Shown piece after piece: positions 1 to 9,814 of a stretch of 62,961 nucleotides of DNA. The stretch is taken from NCBI GenBank assembly GCA_049644865.1, contig JBARSV010000005.1, forward strand, positions 1 to 62,961, in the 5' to 3' direction. A model generated the notes under the pieces. The model did not search any database, was not told the DNA's origin, and was given only the letters and a program-made list of their open reading frames with translations. This DNA is from JAPUDQ01 sp049644865 (GTDB lineage: Bacteria; Patescibacteriota; Saccharimonadia; Saccharimonadales; Saccharimonadaceae). The stretch's first letter is position 1. Every line of letters starts with the position of its first letter. The translations under genes were made by a program, and so were the position numbers.

Positions 1-1305
1 CGCATTAGATCATAAAGAAGGTTACCCACCCTCTACCGGTTAGATCATAATTCGGTTACCCTGTTCTCTGCTATGAAGAGAACTATGTTTAAACAGATCA
101 TTTTAGATACTGTACCCGCCTACTGTATGGCTAGTGCGAGTAAGAAAACCCAACTCATAACCGGCATCGTAACTGTTTCTGGTATGCAACGTAAAGCAGT
201 GATTCGAGCACTGAACCGTGAACGAAAACGCTCACACTGGAACGCATCACCAAAACTTGGTCGTCCCAAGAAATATAGCGCTGAGTGCGAGGCGGCACTC
301 GCCTGGATATGGGAGCAATACGATTACCCCAGCGCTGAACGGTTGTATGACGAACGAGCTGAAGCTGTTCGCATATTCATTCGGGATGGTATGTGGCACT
401 ACTCTGAACAGGCAACCCAACAGCTCTTGGCGATGACACTCATCTCTATGAAGCGCCGCACAACCGCTTTTGCCAAGAAACGAGGACTCCTGCGCGGAGC
501 AAGCACAACACGGTCAGGGCCGATCCTGAGTAGCGTGCCTGTCTTTTTCGGCTCCTGGACACACAAAGGCCCGGGACACGGCCAAGTAGATACGGTGGTG
601 CATTCTGGGCCAAAGCTGATGGGCACTATGGCCTACACCGTGAACTACGTCGATGTCGCCACCTACTGGCAAGAGCCCGTCGCCCAGCTGAGCAAGGAAG
701 AAGCACCAACAATTGCTAGCTTACAGGTTATTGCTCGGCGCTTACCCTGGCTCCTCAGAGGGCTGCACCCAGATTCTGGCTCGGAGTTCATTAATGAAGC
801 TGGCATTACCTGGTGTCGGCAGCGGCGTATCGAGCTCACTCGTTCTCGGCCGAACAAGAAGAATGACAACTGCTATATTGAACAACGTAACTTAGTGGTG
901 GTCAGAAAATATGTCGGGTACGAACGCTACGATTGCCGAGAGGCTGTTACTGCCATGAATGAGTTGTACGAGGTGCTGCGGTTATATCTCAATTTCTTTC
1001 AGCCGACGTTTAAGCTCCAGGGCAAGGAAAAACGAGTGGCAACTGAGACCAACCGGCAGACAGCCAAACCGTACAAGCGTATCTATGACAAGCCGCAAAC
1101 ACCCTACCGGCGAGTCCTGGAACGGGCAGACATTGAGCAGAAAACGAAAGACGAGTTGACGCGACAGTACGAACACTTGAATCCCACGCTGCTCCGTGAC
1201 AGAATACAGCTATTAACAAGTAAGCTAGAAAGGATCCAGCGAGAGCAGGGATACCACTTCTAGCCGTTACCGGGAATGGGTAACCTTTACTTATGATCTA
1301 ATGCG
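1..1305 (+). mobile_element. Complete insertion sequence with rve-type transposase
   Basis: The terminal inverted repeats are seen directly: positions 1-27 begin CGCATTAGATCATAA and end GGTTACCC, and 1278-1305 is the reverse complement with a few differences. A second copy of the end motif (TTAGATCATAA...GGTTACCC) lies at 40-61 in direct orientation, so the left end has two candidate transposase-binding sites. The single gene at 73-1263 fills the element. The left end is the first base of the window, so the target duplication cannot be checked. The IS family is not assigned; the catalytic spacing fits the IS3/IS481 retroviral-integrase group. Confidence 0.85.
73..1263 (+). CDS. DDE transposase (integrase catalytic core, DD35E)
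   Basis: This 396-residue protein cuts and joins DNA ends of the surrounding insertion sequence. The candidate catalytic triad is visible: D173 in GQVDTVVHSG, D234 in LHPDSGSEF and E270 in DNCYIEQRN. The 35 residues between D234 and E270 give the classic DD35E spacing of rve-fold enzymes. The N-terminal 70 residues are basic and probably bind the terminal repeats (inference). The reading frame is intact, so the element may be active. It is the only gene of the element and reads toward the G+C-rich gene that follows the right end. IS481- or IS3-like membership cannot be decided from sequence alone. Confidence 0.88.
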   Translation: MKRTMFKQIILDTVPAYCMASASKKTQLITGIVTVSGMQRKAVIRALNRERKRSHWNASPKLGRPKKYSAECEAALAWIWEQYDYPSAERLYDERAEAVRIFIRDGMWHYSEQATQQLLAMTLISMKRRTTAFAKKRGLLRGASTTRSGPILSSVPVFFGSWTHKGPGHGQVDTVVHSGPKLMGTMAYTVNYVDVATYWQEPVAQLSKEEAPTIASLQVIARRLPWLLRGLHPDSGSEFINEAGITWCRQRRIELTRSRPNKKNDNCYIEQRNLVVVRKYVGYERYDCREAVTAMNELYEVLRLYLNFFQPTFKLQGKEKRVATETNRQTAKPYKRIYDKPQTPYRRVLERADIEQKTKDELTRQYEHLNPTLLRDRIQLLTSKLERIQREQGYHF

Positions 1306-1391
1306 ATGTACATGTTCGTGTAAAATTGTGTCATCGCCACGGTGGCGACACCCGTCGAAGAGACGGAGCACACAATCAGGAGGTGGTCCTC

Positions 1392-1823
1392 GTGACCGCA
1401 GCAGTTCAGACCGCACCCACGGTCGACACCAGCCCGGCCCCCGTCGCGCCCTCCCCCGAGAGCGTGTCGCCCACGCCGAGCAAGGCCGCGGTTCTCAACG
1501 CCATCATGGCCGAGACGGGGTGCAACCGTTCAATGGCGGGCCAGGTTCTCGCCTGGGTCAAGAGGATGGTCGCTCAGATCCGGCAGTCTGGCTACCAGAC
1601 CTACTACCCATCCGACGACGAGCTCAACTCGCCCGTCTACCAGGTCTTCGACGCTTTGATGTCGCATGGTTCGACGGCCACCCCAGGTTCCGCACACGCC
1701 AAGATCGAGGCACACGTGCTCAAGGCAACCGACGACGAGTTCGGCCTGCGTCACGACATGCAGGAAGACCCCGCCGGCACCAGCTACTGCACCGTCGAGG
1801 TCGTGTTCAGCGTCGTTCGCTGA
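1392..1823 (+). CDS. Hypothetical protein, G+C-rich orphan
   Basis: I do not recognise this 143-residue protein. The start is the GTG at 1392, placed by a strong AGGAGGT ribosome site at about 1380-1386. The upstream in-frame ATG at 1326 has no such site. The first 25 residues are rich in Pro, Thr and Ser and look disordered; the rest (NAIMAETG through the end) looks folded. Third codon positions are mostly G or C, unlike rpoC next door, which suggests transfer from a high-G+C donor. It is convergent with rpoC and ends in its own hairpin terminator. Layout and start-codon style match two other G+C-rich genes in the window (38.2 and 48.6 kb). Confidence 0.65.
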   Translation: MTAAVQTAPTVDTSPAPVAPSPESVSPTPSKAAVLNAIMAETGCNRSMAGQVLAWVKRMVAQIRQSGYQTYYPSDDELNSPVYQVFDALMSHGSTATPGSAHAKIEAHVLKATDDEFGLRHDMQEDPAGTSYCTVEVVFSVVR

Positions 1824-1864
1824 CACACCCACTTCACTACACCCGCCAACCTTTCACGGTCGAG

Positions 1865-1901
1865 CCCCGCTCCCGAGAAGGGGGCGGGGTTTCGACTTTT
1901 T
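1865..1901 (+). terminator. Intrinsic terminator of the G+C-rich gene
   Basis: CCCCGC-TCCC and GGGGGCGGGG pair around a GAGAA loop, and a T-rich run follows at 1890-1901. It lies 41 bases after the stop of the gene at 1392-1823. Confidence 0.85.
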
Positions 1902-1906
1902 AGCAC

Positions 1907-1940
1907 CAAAAAGCAAACTGCCCGCACATTGCGGGCAGTT
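1907..1940 (-). terminator. Intrinsic terminator of rpoBC
   Basis: AACTGCCCGC and GCGGGCAGTT form a perfect 10-bp stem around a 5-base loop (1916-1940). On the minus strand it is followed by GCTTTTT. It lies 31 bases beyond the rpoC stop and closes the rpoBC transcript. Confidence 0.88.
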
Positions 1941-1971
1941 TCTCTAGAGCCTAGCCTCGAGACTCTCGGCT

Positions 1972-4900
1972 CTAGGCTTGTTCCTCCCCGTAGACACTTT
2001 CCTCATCTGTCGTCTCCTCGGCATTTGTATTGACCGCCCCGGTACCAACCGGGATCTTGCGGCCAATAATGACGTTTTCTTTGAGACCATAGAGGTGGTC
2101 GATACGACCAGTCACGGCAGCATTGATAAGCACGCGCGTGGTGTCCTGGAAGCTCGCAGCCGATAGGAAGCTGTCTGACCAGATAGAGACTTTGGTGATA
2201 CCGAGCAACAATTGCGTAAACTGGGCTGGTACTTTACCTTCATCGGTGAGGCGAGCATTTTCCTCGACGACAGCTGCTTTACTGATGATGTCACCAGTTA
2301 CAAACAGGCTATCACCTGGCTCTTCGATCTGCACGCGGCTAAACATCTGGCGCACAATCACCTCGAGGTGCTTGTCGGCAATGTTTTGACCCTGTGCGGC
2401 GTAGATGCGCAAGACTTCATTGATCATGTAGCGCTGAGTGGCCTCGATACCCTTGAGGCGCATCAACTGGTGGAGGTTGATTGAACCGTTGGTGATGCGA
2501 TCACCCGCTTCGACGGTGTCGCCGTCGACTATCGCGAGCTGACGCTGGTGTGGTATCTCGTAACGAGCCGGTGCTTCGGCACTGCTGGTGATGACCAGTT
2601 CGCCTTCAGCAACCGTGACAACACCGTCAAATGGTGCCACTAGTGGCAATGACTGGTCGTCGAGGCTTGCTAGTACGTCGCCAGCTGAGACATCGGTACC
2701 GCTACTGACACGCACAATCTGTCCATCTTGAAGTGGTACGGCCTGCGTCTTGCCTTTGGTCGGGGTAATCTGAACGATGTATTTATCGCCTTCTTCCCAG
2801 ACTTTGACATTACCCGCGATCTCAGAGATGACTGCTTCACCCTTTGGAGTACGAGCTTCAAACAACTCATCGACGCGGGGAAGACCCTGGGTGATATCAT
2901 CACCAGCCACACCACCAGCGTGGAAGGTACGCAGCGTCAACTGAGTACCTGGTTCACCAACTGACTGTGCAGCGATGACACCAACCGGCTGTGCTACGGC
3001 GATCAGTTTACCTGTCGCCATATCGATACCATAACTACGTTGCGGCACACCACGAAGCGTCTTAGTGGTCAAAACCGACATGATCTTCACTGAGGCGACT
3101 TTGTCATCAGCTTGAATTGCATCAGCAACTTCTTTGGTGATGAGATCGGCCCGCTCAATATGACCCTTGACATCTTCGGCAGCGTAGCGGCCGTACAGAC
3201 GATCAGCAAAGTCGATACCAGTGATATCAGACTCAGAACGATAGATCGTAAAGCCATCGTCATCGCCTCGTTCGTCGTCGACCGTGAAGATATCTTGTGA
3301 GACGTCAACCAAACGACGAGTGAGATACCCTGAGTCTGCCGTCTTGAGAGCGGTGTCAATCAGACCTTTACGCGTACCCCGAGTATAGACGAATGCTTCA
3401 AGTGGCGAGAGGCCTTTTTTGAAGCTCGAACGAATCGGCAGCTCGATTTCCTTACCGGTTGCATCGACAACGACACCGAGGTTAGCGGCAGCCATCTTGA
3501 CGTTACCGATGTCACCACGAGCTCCAGAGTCAACCATGACAGCGATACTTGTATCTTCGTGTGAGATCTTCTCGCTCAATACCTTGAGAATTTCTTTGTC
3601 AATGTTACGCCAGGTCTCAACCGTCAGGCTGTAGCGCTCATCGTCGGTGATAAGACCCTGCTCGTACTGGTCAGAGACAGTTGCTGTGCGATCATCACCT
3701 CGGCCAATGATTCCATCGATCTCTGGCACGTCGAAGTAATCGTTCATACCAGTTGAGACAGCACCAATCGTCGCATAGCGGAGTGCAAGATCTTTGATAG
3801 CATCAGCGGTCTGAGCGGTTTGTTCTTGACCGTAGGCCAGGAAGATACGGCTGAGCACTGCCTTGAGTGCCTTTTTGGTCATGATACCGTTTTCAAATGG
3901 AAAGTCTGCGGGCAAAACTTCATTGAAGAAGACTCGTCCAAGGCTCGTCTCGCGTAGTTCACCTTTGGCGCGAACACGAATTGGCGTCTGCAGGGTGATC
4001 GTACCTTTGTCGCGTGCCATGATTGCCTCATCGATCGAGCTGTAGCTACGAGTTTCTTTGGTCTGGGCACTTGGCTTTGGATAGGTCAGGTAGTAGCACC
4101 CAAGCACGATATCTTGAGCGATGTTGAGGATTGGTGAGCCATCGGCCGGTTTGAGCAAGTTATTTGTCGCGCTCATAAGGTCACGAGCTTCAGCTTGAGC
4201 TTCGTCGCTCAGCGGCAAGTGAACAGCCATCTGGTCACCATCAAAGTCAGCATTAAACCCGGTACAAACCAGCGGGTGGAGTTGGATGGCTTTGCCCTCA
4301 ATCAGTTTTGGCTGGAAGGCCTGAATACTGAGGCGGTGGAGTGATGGAGCACGGTTCAGAAGAACATATTTGCCTTTGGTCACTTCGTCGAGTGCATCCC
4401 AGATAACTGTCTCACCTGATTCGATCAAACGAGTCGCACTGCGAATGTTATGAGCATACTCATTGCGAAGTAGCCAGCTAACGACAAACGGCTTGAAGAG
4501 TTCCATCGCCATTTGCTTCGGCAAACCACACTGGTGAATCTTGAGCTCAGGACCAGCCACGATAACCGAACGCCCAGAGTAGTCGACACGCTTACCGAGC
4601 AAGTTTTGACGAAAACGTCCTTGCTTACCCTTGAGCATGTCACTCAAACTCTTGAGACGGCGTCGACCACCTGTCGAACTGACGGCGCGGCCACCACGAG
4701 CAGCCGAGTTATCGATCAAGGCATCGACTGCCTCTTGTAGCATACGCATCTCGTTGCGTCGAATTACTTCCGGTGCATTGAGATCAATCAGTTTCTTGAG
4801 GCGATTATTACGATTGATGACACGACGATATAGGTCATTGAGGTCACTGGTTGCGAAGCGTCCACCAGTCAACTGCACCATAGGGCGAAGATCTGGCGGT

Positions 4901-5802
4901 ATGACTGGCAAGACAGTGATACACATGCTCGCAGGACTAATACCGGCTCGTTGCATGCCCTCAAGCACCTTGAGGCGTTTTACAATCTTTTTCTTGCGTT
5001 GCCCCTTGGCGCCTTCGGCTTCATCGGTCAATTGGCGAATAAGCTGACTAAGATCAATCTCACGTAGTAGTGCAGCCAAGGCCTCTCCGCCCATTCCAAC
5101 AGTTATGAGCTCTTCGTAATCCTCTGGCAAGTTACGGTAATCAGTCTCGTTGATGAGTGATCCCTTGACGAGATTACCTAGTTGAGTACGACGCGACTCG
5201 ATCGCAGCTTCAAGCTCTTCGAGTTCTTTTGTTTGCTCCGCAGCCAACTTCTTAATATCAGCACCTTCAGCCTCGGCATCTTTTTCGTAACGAATCTTGA
5301 TTGCTGCACGGCCAGCTTCAAGCTCGGCATCGAGATCAGCAAGCATTTGGTCTCGTTTGTCTTCTTTGACTCCGAGTATCAAGTAACTTGCAAAATACGC
5401 CACACGCTCAAGCTGTCTGACAGGTACGCCACTGAGGAGGGCCATTGCGCTTGGCGCACCACGCATAAACCAGATATGAGCAACTGGGGCTGCGAGATTA
5501 ATATGAGCCATGCGCTCGCGACGAACAACGCTACGAGTGACGAGCTCGCCGTTCTTATCAACAGCAGCTTCACGACTACGAACACCCTTCAGCTTGGCAT
5601 CATGTGGGTTGATATCTTTGACTGGACCAAATATCCTCTCGCAGAACAGACCGTCGCGTTCTGGTTTCTGTGTGCGATAGTTGATCGTCTCCGGTTTGGT
5701 AACTTCGCCGTAACTCCACTTGAGTATATCGTCGGCACTGGCAACCGCCAGTCGCACTGCGTCAAAATCAGCAATGCTAGTGCTTATCAATGGACGGGCC
5801 AT
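1972..5802 (-). CDS. rpoC: DNA-directed RNA polymerase subunit beta'
   Basis: This is the catalytic large subunit of RNA polymerase, 1276 residues. The invariant magnesium-binding motif NADFDGDQMAVH lies at about residues 517-528. The bridge-helix/trigger-loop region (QSVGEPGTQLTLRTFHAGGVA) is also clear. The start ATG overlaps the rpoB stop in a TAATG junction, so the two are translationally coupled. The protein is short compared with proteobacterial beta' (about 1400), consistent with lacking large lineage inserts. It is transcribed from the promoter upstream of rpoB and ends at the hairpin at 1907-1940. Confidence 0.98.
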   Translation of the reverse strand: MARPLISTSIADFDAVRLAVASADDILKWSYGEVTKPETINYRTQKPERDGLFCERIFGPVKDINPHDAKLKGVRSREAAVDKNGELVTRSVVRRERMAHINLAAPVAHIWFMRGAPSAMALLSGVPVRQLERVAYFASYLILGVKEDKRDQMLADLDAELEAGRAAIKIRYEKDAEAEGADIKKLAAEQTKELEELEAAIESRRTQLGNLVKGSLINETDYRNLPEDYEELITVGMGGEALAALLREIDLSQLIRQLTDEAEGAKGQRKKKIVKRLKVLEGMQRAGISPASMCITVLPVIPPDLRPMVQLTGGRFATSDLNDLYRRVINRNNRLKKLIDLNAPEVIRRNEMRMLQEAVDALIDNSAARGGRAVSSTGGRRRLKSLSDMLKGKQGRFRQNLLGKRVDYSGRSVIVAGPELKIHQCGLPKQMAMELFKPFVVSWLLRNEYAHNIRSATRLIESGETVIWDALDEVTKGKYVLLNRAPSLHRLSIQAFQPKLIEGKAIQLHPLVCTGFNADFDGDQMAVHLPLSDEAQAEARDLMSATNNLLKPADGSPILNIAQDIVLGCYYLTYPKPSAQTKETRSYSSIDEAIMARDKGTITLQTPIRVRAKGELRETSLGRVFFNEVLPADFPFENGIMTKKALKAVLSRIFLAYGQEQTAQTADAIKDLALRYATIGAVSTGMNDYFDVPEIDGIIGRGDDRTATVSDQYEQGLITDDERYSLTVETWRNIDKEILKVLSEKISHEDTSIAVMVDSGARGDIGNVKMAAANLGVVVDATGKEIELPIRSSFKKGLSPLEAFVYTRGTRKGLIDTALKTADSGYLTRRLVDVSQDIFTVDDERGDDDGFTIYRSESDITGIDFADRLYGRYAAEDVKGHIERADLITKEVADAIQADDKVASVKIMSVLTTKTLRGVPQRSYGIDMATGKLIAVAQPVGVIAAQSVGEPGTQLTLRTFHAGGVAGDDITQGLPRVDELFEARTPKGEAVISEIAGNVKVWEEGDKYIVQITPTKGKTQAVPLQDGQIVRVSSGTDVSAGDVLASLDDQSLPLVAPFDGVVTVAEGELVITSSAEAPARYEIPHQRQLAIVDGDTVEAGDRITNGSINLHQLMRLKGIEATQRYMINEVLRIYAAQGQNIADKHLEVIVRQMFSRVQIEEPGDSLFVTGDIISKAAVVEENARLTDEGKVPAQFTQLLLGITKVSIWSDSFLSAASFQDTTRVLINAAVTGRIDHLYGLKENVIIGRKIPVGTGAVNTNAEETTDEESVYGEEQA

Positions 5803-8800
5803 TATGCGACCTCCTCTTCTGCAACGTCTGCGACGACGTCACCCTCAAATTCTTCTGCTGTTTCAATTGTCATGCCTTCATCGAGTTCAATTTCACCAAA
5901 TTCGTCGGCTTCATCACCAACCGTTTCTACGTCATCATCGGCTATTGGTACAACACCGCTACCACCCGCTTCGACGTCACCGACAAGTATGTTTTCGGCA
6001 TCAATCGTCGTTTCGTTCTCGACGAGATCGACTCGAAGACCAAGACCCTGAAGTTCTTTAACAAGGACGTTAAACGACTCAGGGATCTTCGGGCCCATGA
6101 TCGGTTCATTTTTGATGATACTTTCATAGGCTTTCGCACGACCATAGACATCGTCAGATTTGATCGTAAGCATTTCTTGCAGCGTCGTTGCGGCACCGTA
6201 TGCCTCAAGCGCCCACACCTCCATCTCACCGAAACGCTGACCACCGTTTTGCGCTTTACCACCGAGCGGCTGCTGAGTAACCATGGTGTATGGCCCAATC
6301 GAGCGAGCATGAATCTTGTCGGCAATCATGTGGTGCAGTTTGATCATATACATGACACCAACGGTTGTTTTCTCTTGGAACGCTTCTCCGGTGCGGCCGT
6401 CAAATAGTTGGATCTTACCGTCACGTGGCAGACCCGCCTTTTCGAGCTGTTGTTCGATAACATCATTTGGCACACCATTAAATGGCGGTGTCGATACACG
6501 ATAGCCGAGCGCTCGCGCTGCCATACCGAGGTGAGTTTCAAACAGCTGTCCGAGGTTCATACGGCTTGGGACACCGAGTGGGTTGAGGATGACATCAACA
6601 GCGGTGCCATCGGCCATAAACGGCATATCTTCCTCAGGCAAAATACGGGCAACAACACCTTTATTACCGTGACGTCCAGCAAGCTTGTCACCAACGGCAA
6701 TTTTACGAAGCTGAGCAACATATATCTGTATCTGCATCAAGACACCAGCTTTGAGCTCATGACCGTTTTCGCGAGTAAATATCTTTACGCCGACTACTTT
6801 GCCTTGCTTACCATTGCTCATGCGCTGAGAGGTATCGCGAACATCTTTGGCTTTTTCACCGAAGATAGCACGCAGCAAACGCTCCTCAGAGCTGAGTTCC
6901 TGTTCGCCTTTTGGCGTAATCTTACCAACCAAGACATCACCGGCTTTAACTTCGGCGCCAACACGAACGATACCTTCGTCATCAAGGTGGCGAAGACTTT
7001 CTTCGCTAACATTTGGAATATCACGGGTGACAATTTCTGGCCCAAGTTTGGTCTCTCGAACTTCGACCATAAAGTCTTGGATGTTGATACTCGTCAGATC
7101 ATCATCTTGGACAATACGTCGACTGAGGACAATCGAGTCATCCATGTTGTAGCCGTTCCATGGCATAAATGCCACCATAAGATCACGGCCGAGGGCTAAT
7201 TCCTCATCGGCTATACTTGCTCCTTCGATAAGCGCATCGCCTTTTTTGACTTTTTGACCGCGACGCACCATAACGTGCTGGTTGATTGAACGGTCATCGT
7301 TACTTTGTTCGAAATGAACTGGTTTGTAGGTCCGAACGTCTTTTGGACCATAACTCACTTGTATCTCATCAGCATCAGCCTTCGTTACCTCACCAGACGC
7401 TTCCGCCACGATGAGTTGAGAGGTATTACGGGCAATATCGCCCTCCATGCCGGTACCAACGGTTGGTGCTTGCGTACGAATAAGCGGTACTGCTTGGCGC
7501 TGCATATTGGAGCCCGTCAAGCTACGGTCAATACGGTTCTTCTCGATAAATGGCACGAGTCCAGCAGTTGTACCAATAATTTGTTTACGAGCAGCGTCCA
7601 TATAGGTTACTTCGCTCACGTCAACCTCACCTGGGGCAAGTCGGATACGAGCACTGACACGTTGCTGCTTGATCTTGCCATCTGCACCGAGGTCGGTTGC
7701 TGCCTCAGCGATCACTTCTTTGGCTTCGGCTGCGGCATCGAGGAAGACAACTTCGTCAGTCACCTTACCTTTGACGACCTTGCGGTATGGCGCTTCGATA
7801 AACCCGTATTCATTGATCCGGGCATAACTTGCAAGGTTGAGCACGAGACCAATGTTAGCACCCTCAGGCGTTTCAACCGTACAAAGTCGACCATAATGCG
7901 TCGGATGAGCATCACGAACTTCCAAGCCAGCGCGTTCACGACTGAGACCGCCAGGACCCATTGAACTAAGACGACGTTTGTGGCTCAACTCACTCATGGG
8001 GTTAACTTGGTCCATAAACTGACTTAGCTGTGAGCTTGCAAAGAATTCTCGTACCGCTGCGACAACTGGACGGGCGTTGATGAGTTGTGCCGGTGTGACA
8101 TTTTCGATATCGCTGACACTCATACGATCCTTGGCGTTACGGTCCATACGAAGCATACCGATACGGAATTGACGAGCGACAAGCTCACCGACCAGTTTGA
8201 CGCGACGGTTGTGCAGAGCATCGATATCGTCGGCAGGTTCTTGTGTGTTGTTGAGGCGAATAATCTCGCTAATGATAGCGATGAGGTCTTCGAGACGCAT
8301 GATACGATTTTCGGCAGTATTTGCGATATCCATGCCAAGGCGTTGGTTAATCTTGTAACGTCCGACTCGGCTAAAGTCGAAACGTTTGAAGTCAAAGAAC
8401 ATGCGCTCAATCATGCCACGAGCGTTATCAACAGTTGCGAGATCACCCGGGCGGAGTTTGCGATAGACTTCGATTAACGCTTCGTTTGTACCCTTGCTCG
8501 GGTCTTTTTCGAGAGTTGCGTCGATATATTTCACCTCACCAGTATCAACGTCTTTAAATAACTCTTTGACGGCCGTATTGCTTGAGTAGCCGAGTGCGCG
8601 AAGCAGCGTAGTAATAGCAAGTTTACGACGGCGATCAATCTTCACATATATCGCGCCGTTTGTAGCCGTCTCGAATTCAAGCCAGGCGCCACGGCCAGGG
8701 ATAAGCTTTGCGCCGTAGTAGTTGCGTCCACCATGTGCATCAGCCGTGAAAAAGATACCAGCACTGCGGATTAACTGTGACACGACGACACGCTCTGCAC

Positions 8801-9182
8801 CATTGATGACAAAAGTGCCACGGTCGGTCATCCACGGATAGTCGCCGAGGTAAATCTCTGATTCTTTGACTTCACCAGTCACCTTGTTTGTCAGCTCAAC
8901 AACAGCTTTCAGGGGGGCCTCAAAGCTAATGTTGTCATAACGAGCCTCAGCTTCGCTGATCTTTGGGTCTTCAAAATGATAATCTTTGAAACGTAGTTCT
9001 AGTTTTTGTTCGGTGTAATCAACGATCGGGTTGATTTCCGCAAATATTTCCCCGAGACCCGTTTCGACGAACTCTTTCCATGAGTTTATCTGGTGGGCGA
9101 TGAGATTTGGCAGTGCAAGAGCGGTGTCGTCCTGGGTAAAAAGAACGCGCTTCTTGTCTGCGACATGAGTGGTTTTAGCCAT
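5802..9182 (-). CDS. rpoB: DNA-directed RNA polymerase subunit beta
   Basis: This 1126-residue protein forms the second large subunit of RNA polymerase. The rifampicin-region motif HKRRLSSMGPGGLSRERAG and the catalytic-region motif KLAGRHGNKGVVARI (about residues 830-845) are conserved. The last 60 residues are an acidic tail. It overlaps rpoC by one base (TAATG). A GAGGAG ribosome site precedes the ATG at 9182. Transcription starts at the sigma70-type promoter at 9352-9380, leaving a leader of about 165 nt with an inverted-repeat cluster. In the rifampicin region the usual DQNNP reads DQVNP; the other contact residues I can align are unchanged. Confidence 0.98.
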   Translation of the reverse strand: MAKTTHVADKKRVLFTQDDTALALPNLIAHQINSWKEFVETGLGEIFAEINPIVDYTEQKLELRFKDYHFEDPKISEAEARYDNISFEAPLKAVVELTNKVTGEVKESEIYLGDYPWMTDRGTFVINGAERVVVSQLIRSAGIFFTADAHGGRNYYGAKLIPGRGAWLEFETATNGAIYVKIDRRRKLAITTLLRALGYSSNTAVKELFKDVDTGEVKYIDATLEKDPSKGTNEALIEVYRKLRPGDLATVDNARGMIERMFFDFKRFDFSRVGRYKINQRLGMDIANTAENRIMRLEDLIAIISEIIRLNNTQEPADDIDALHNRRVKLVGELVARQFRIGMLRMDRNAKDRMSVSDIENVTPAQLINARPVVAAVREFFASSQLSQFMDQVNPMSELSHKRRLSSMGPGGLSRERAGLEVRDAHPTHYGRLCTVETPEGANIGLVLNLASYARINEYGFIEAPYRKVVKGKVTDEVVFLDAAAEAKEVIAEAATDLGADGKIKQQRVSARIRLAPGEVDVSEVTYMDAARKQIIGTTAGLVPFIEKNRIDRSLTGSNMQRQAVPLIRTQAPTVGTGMEGDIARNTSQLIVAEASGEVTKADADEIQVSYGPKDVRTYKPVHFEQSNDDRSINQHVMVRRGQKVKKGDALIEGASIADEELALGRDLMVAFMPWNGYNMDDSIVLSRRIVQDDDLTSINIQDFMVEVRETKLGPEIVTRDIPNVSEESLRHLDDEGIVRVGAEVKAGDVLVGKITPKGEQELSSEERLLRAIFGEKAKDVRDTSQRMSNGKQGKVVGVKIFTRENGHELKAGVLMQIQIYVAQLRKIAVGDKLAGRHGNKGVVARILPEEDMPFMADGTAVDVILNPLGVPSRMNLGQLFETHLGMAARALGYRVSTPPFNGVPNDVIEQQLEKAGLPRDGKIQLFDGRTGEAFQEKTTVGVMYMIKLHHMIADKIHARSIGPYTMVTQQPLGGKAQNGGQRFGEMEVWALEAYGAATTLQEMLTIKSDDVYGRAKAYESIIKNEPIMGPKIPESFNVLVKELQGLGLRVDLVENETTIDAENILVGDVEAGGSGVVPIADDDVETVGDEADEFGEIELDEGMTIETAEEFEGDVVADVAEEEVA

Positions 9183-9270
9183 AAACCGATTGCTCCTCGC
9201 ATGATTAAATTTGGTTGGTTGAATCTTACAGCAGCTCGCTCTGCCGTATGATGGCGCCTGTGGTTTTCTT

Positions 9271-9328
9271 ACTCGGAGCTAACACGCAAAAACGCCCGCC
9301 TATGGCGTGCGTGTATAAAAGCCCGAGT
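9271..9328 (-). promoter_or_regulatory. Folded leader of rpoBC with terminator-like hairpin
   Basis: In the minus-strand leader, ACTCGG (9323-9328) can pair with CCGAGT (9271-9276), and ACACGC (9309-9314) with GCGTGT (9282-9287). Nested inside is CGCaCGCC-ata-GGCGgGCG followed by TTTTT, which reads as an intrinsic terminator. The inner terminator and the outer ACACGC/GCGTGT pairing compete for the same bases. This suggests attenuation of rpoBC, but no regulator is identified. Confidence 0.45.
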
Positions 9329-9351
9329 TTATTCAACCTTCATTAGTCATC

Positions 9352-9380
9352 ATTATACGTATGAGTCAGGCAATGGTCAA
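9352..9380 (-). promoter_or_regulatory. Sigma70-type promoter of rpoBC
   Basis: On the minus strand TTGACC (9375-9380) and a perfect TATAAT (9352-9357) are separated by exactly 17 bases. The predicted start is near 9345, about 165 nt before the rpoB ATG. Confidence 0.88.
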
Positions 9381-9397
9381 GAGTTTTTGCGTAGGCC

Positions 9398-9441
9398 GCC
9401 TACCGACGCGGAGCAAGTTATCGCTCAACAGGTCGGTAGGC
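9398..9441 (-). terminator. Long inverted repeat after the 9464-9793 gene
   Basis: GCCTACCGAC (9398-9407) and GTCGGTAGGC (9432-9441) are perfect inverted arms around a 24-base loop. It sits between the end of the small membrane gene and the rpoBC promoter. It may act as a terminator, though it lacks a convincing T run. Confidence 0.45.
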
Positions 9442-9463
9442 GACTCGTCTCAAGAAGGAATAG

Positions 9464-9793
9464 CTATCGGTCATCGACGCGATGAATCGCTCCTGCCACC
9501 ATCACCTTGATGGCAAACGCTGCCAGTACCCAACAGAGCACACTCAGGCTCGCAAGGGCGCCGATTGCTGTCGATATTTCACCTCGCAGTGCGGCCATAG
9601 TGTATGCCGCCACGTAGACCACTACTAGTGAAAGTCCGTTCATTAGCAGCGTGGCATAAAGTTGCCGTACTTGATGACGTGACAACAACAGGCGCCACGA
9701 GTTCACCTCGCTTCTATAAGCGACAACGCGCCGGTACAACCAGATAAATGAGCTGATGGTTATGAATACACAGCCCGTCTGCAAAGCGAACAT
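9464..9793 (-). CDS. Small membrane protein, unknown function
   Basis: I do not recognise this 109-residue protein. It has three likely membrane segments: FALQTGCVFITISSFIWLY near the N-terminus, TLLMNGLSLVVVYVAAY in the middle, and IGALASLSVLCWVLAAFAI toward the C-terminus. The start at 9793 is chosen because GAGAGAGG precedes that ATG by a good distance, while the longer frame to 9859 has no ribosome site. A promoter at 9828-9856 reads into it and carries a perfect 18-bp palindrome across its -10 box, so the gene is probably repressed by a dimeric regulator (inference). It stands alone between clpP and rpoB. Confidence 0.6.
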   Translation of the reverse strand: MFALQTGCVFITISSFIWLYRRVVAYRSEVNSWRLLLSRHQVRQLYATLLMNGLSLVVVYVAAYTMAALRGEISTAIGALASLSVLCWVLAAFAIKVMVAGAIHRVDDR

Positions 9794-9814
9794 CGTGCAT
9801 CCTCTCTCGAGATT

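Noticed and set aside
5182..6407. Long plus-strand frames opposite rpoC and rpoB (up to 289 codons)
   Set aside because: They are shadows of conserved coding DNA on the other strand, with low-complexity Ser/Arg products.
7900..8050. Rifampicin resistance from DQVNP in RpoB
   Set aside because: One neutral-looking change in the cluster is not enough evidence, and lineage variation is likely.
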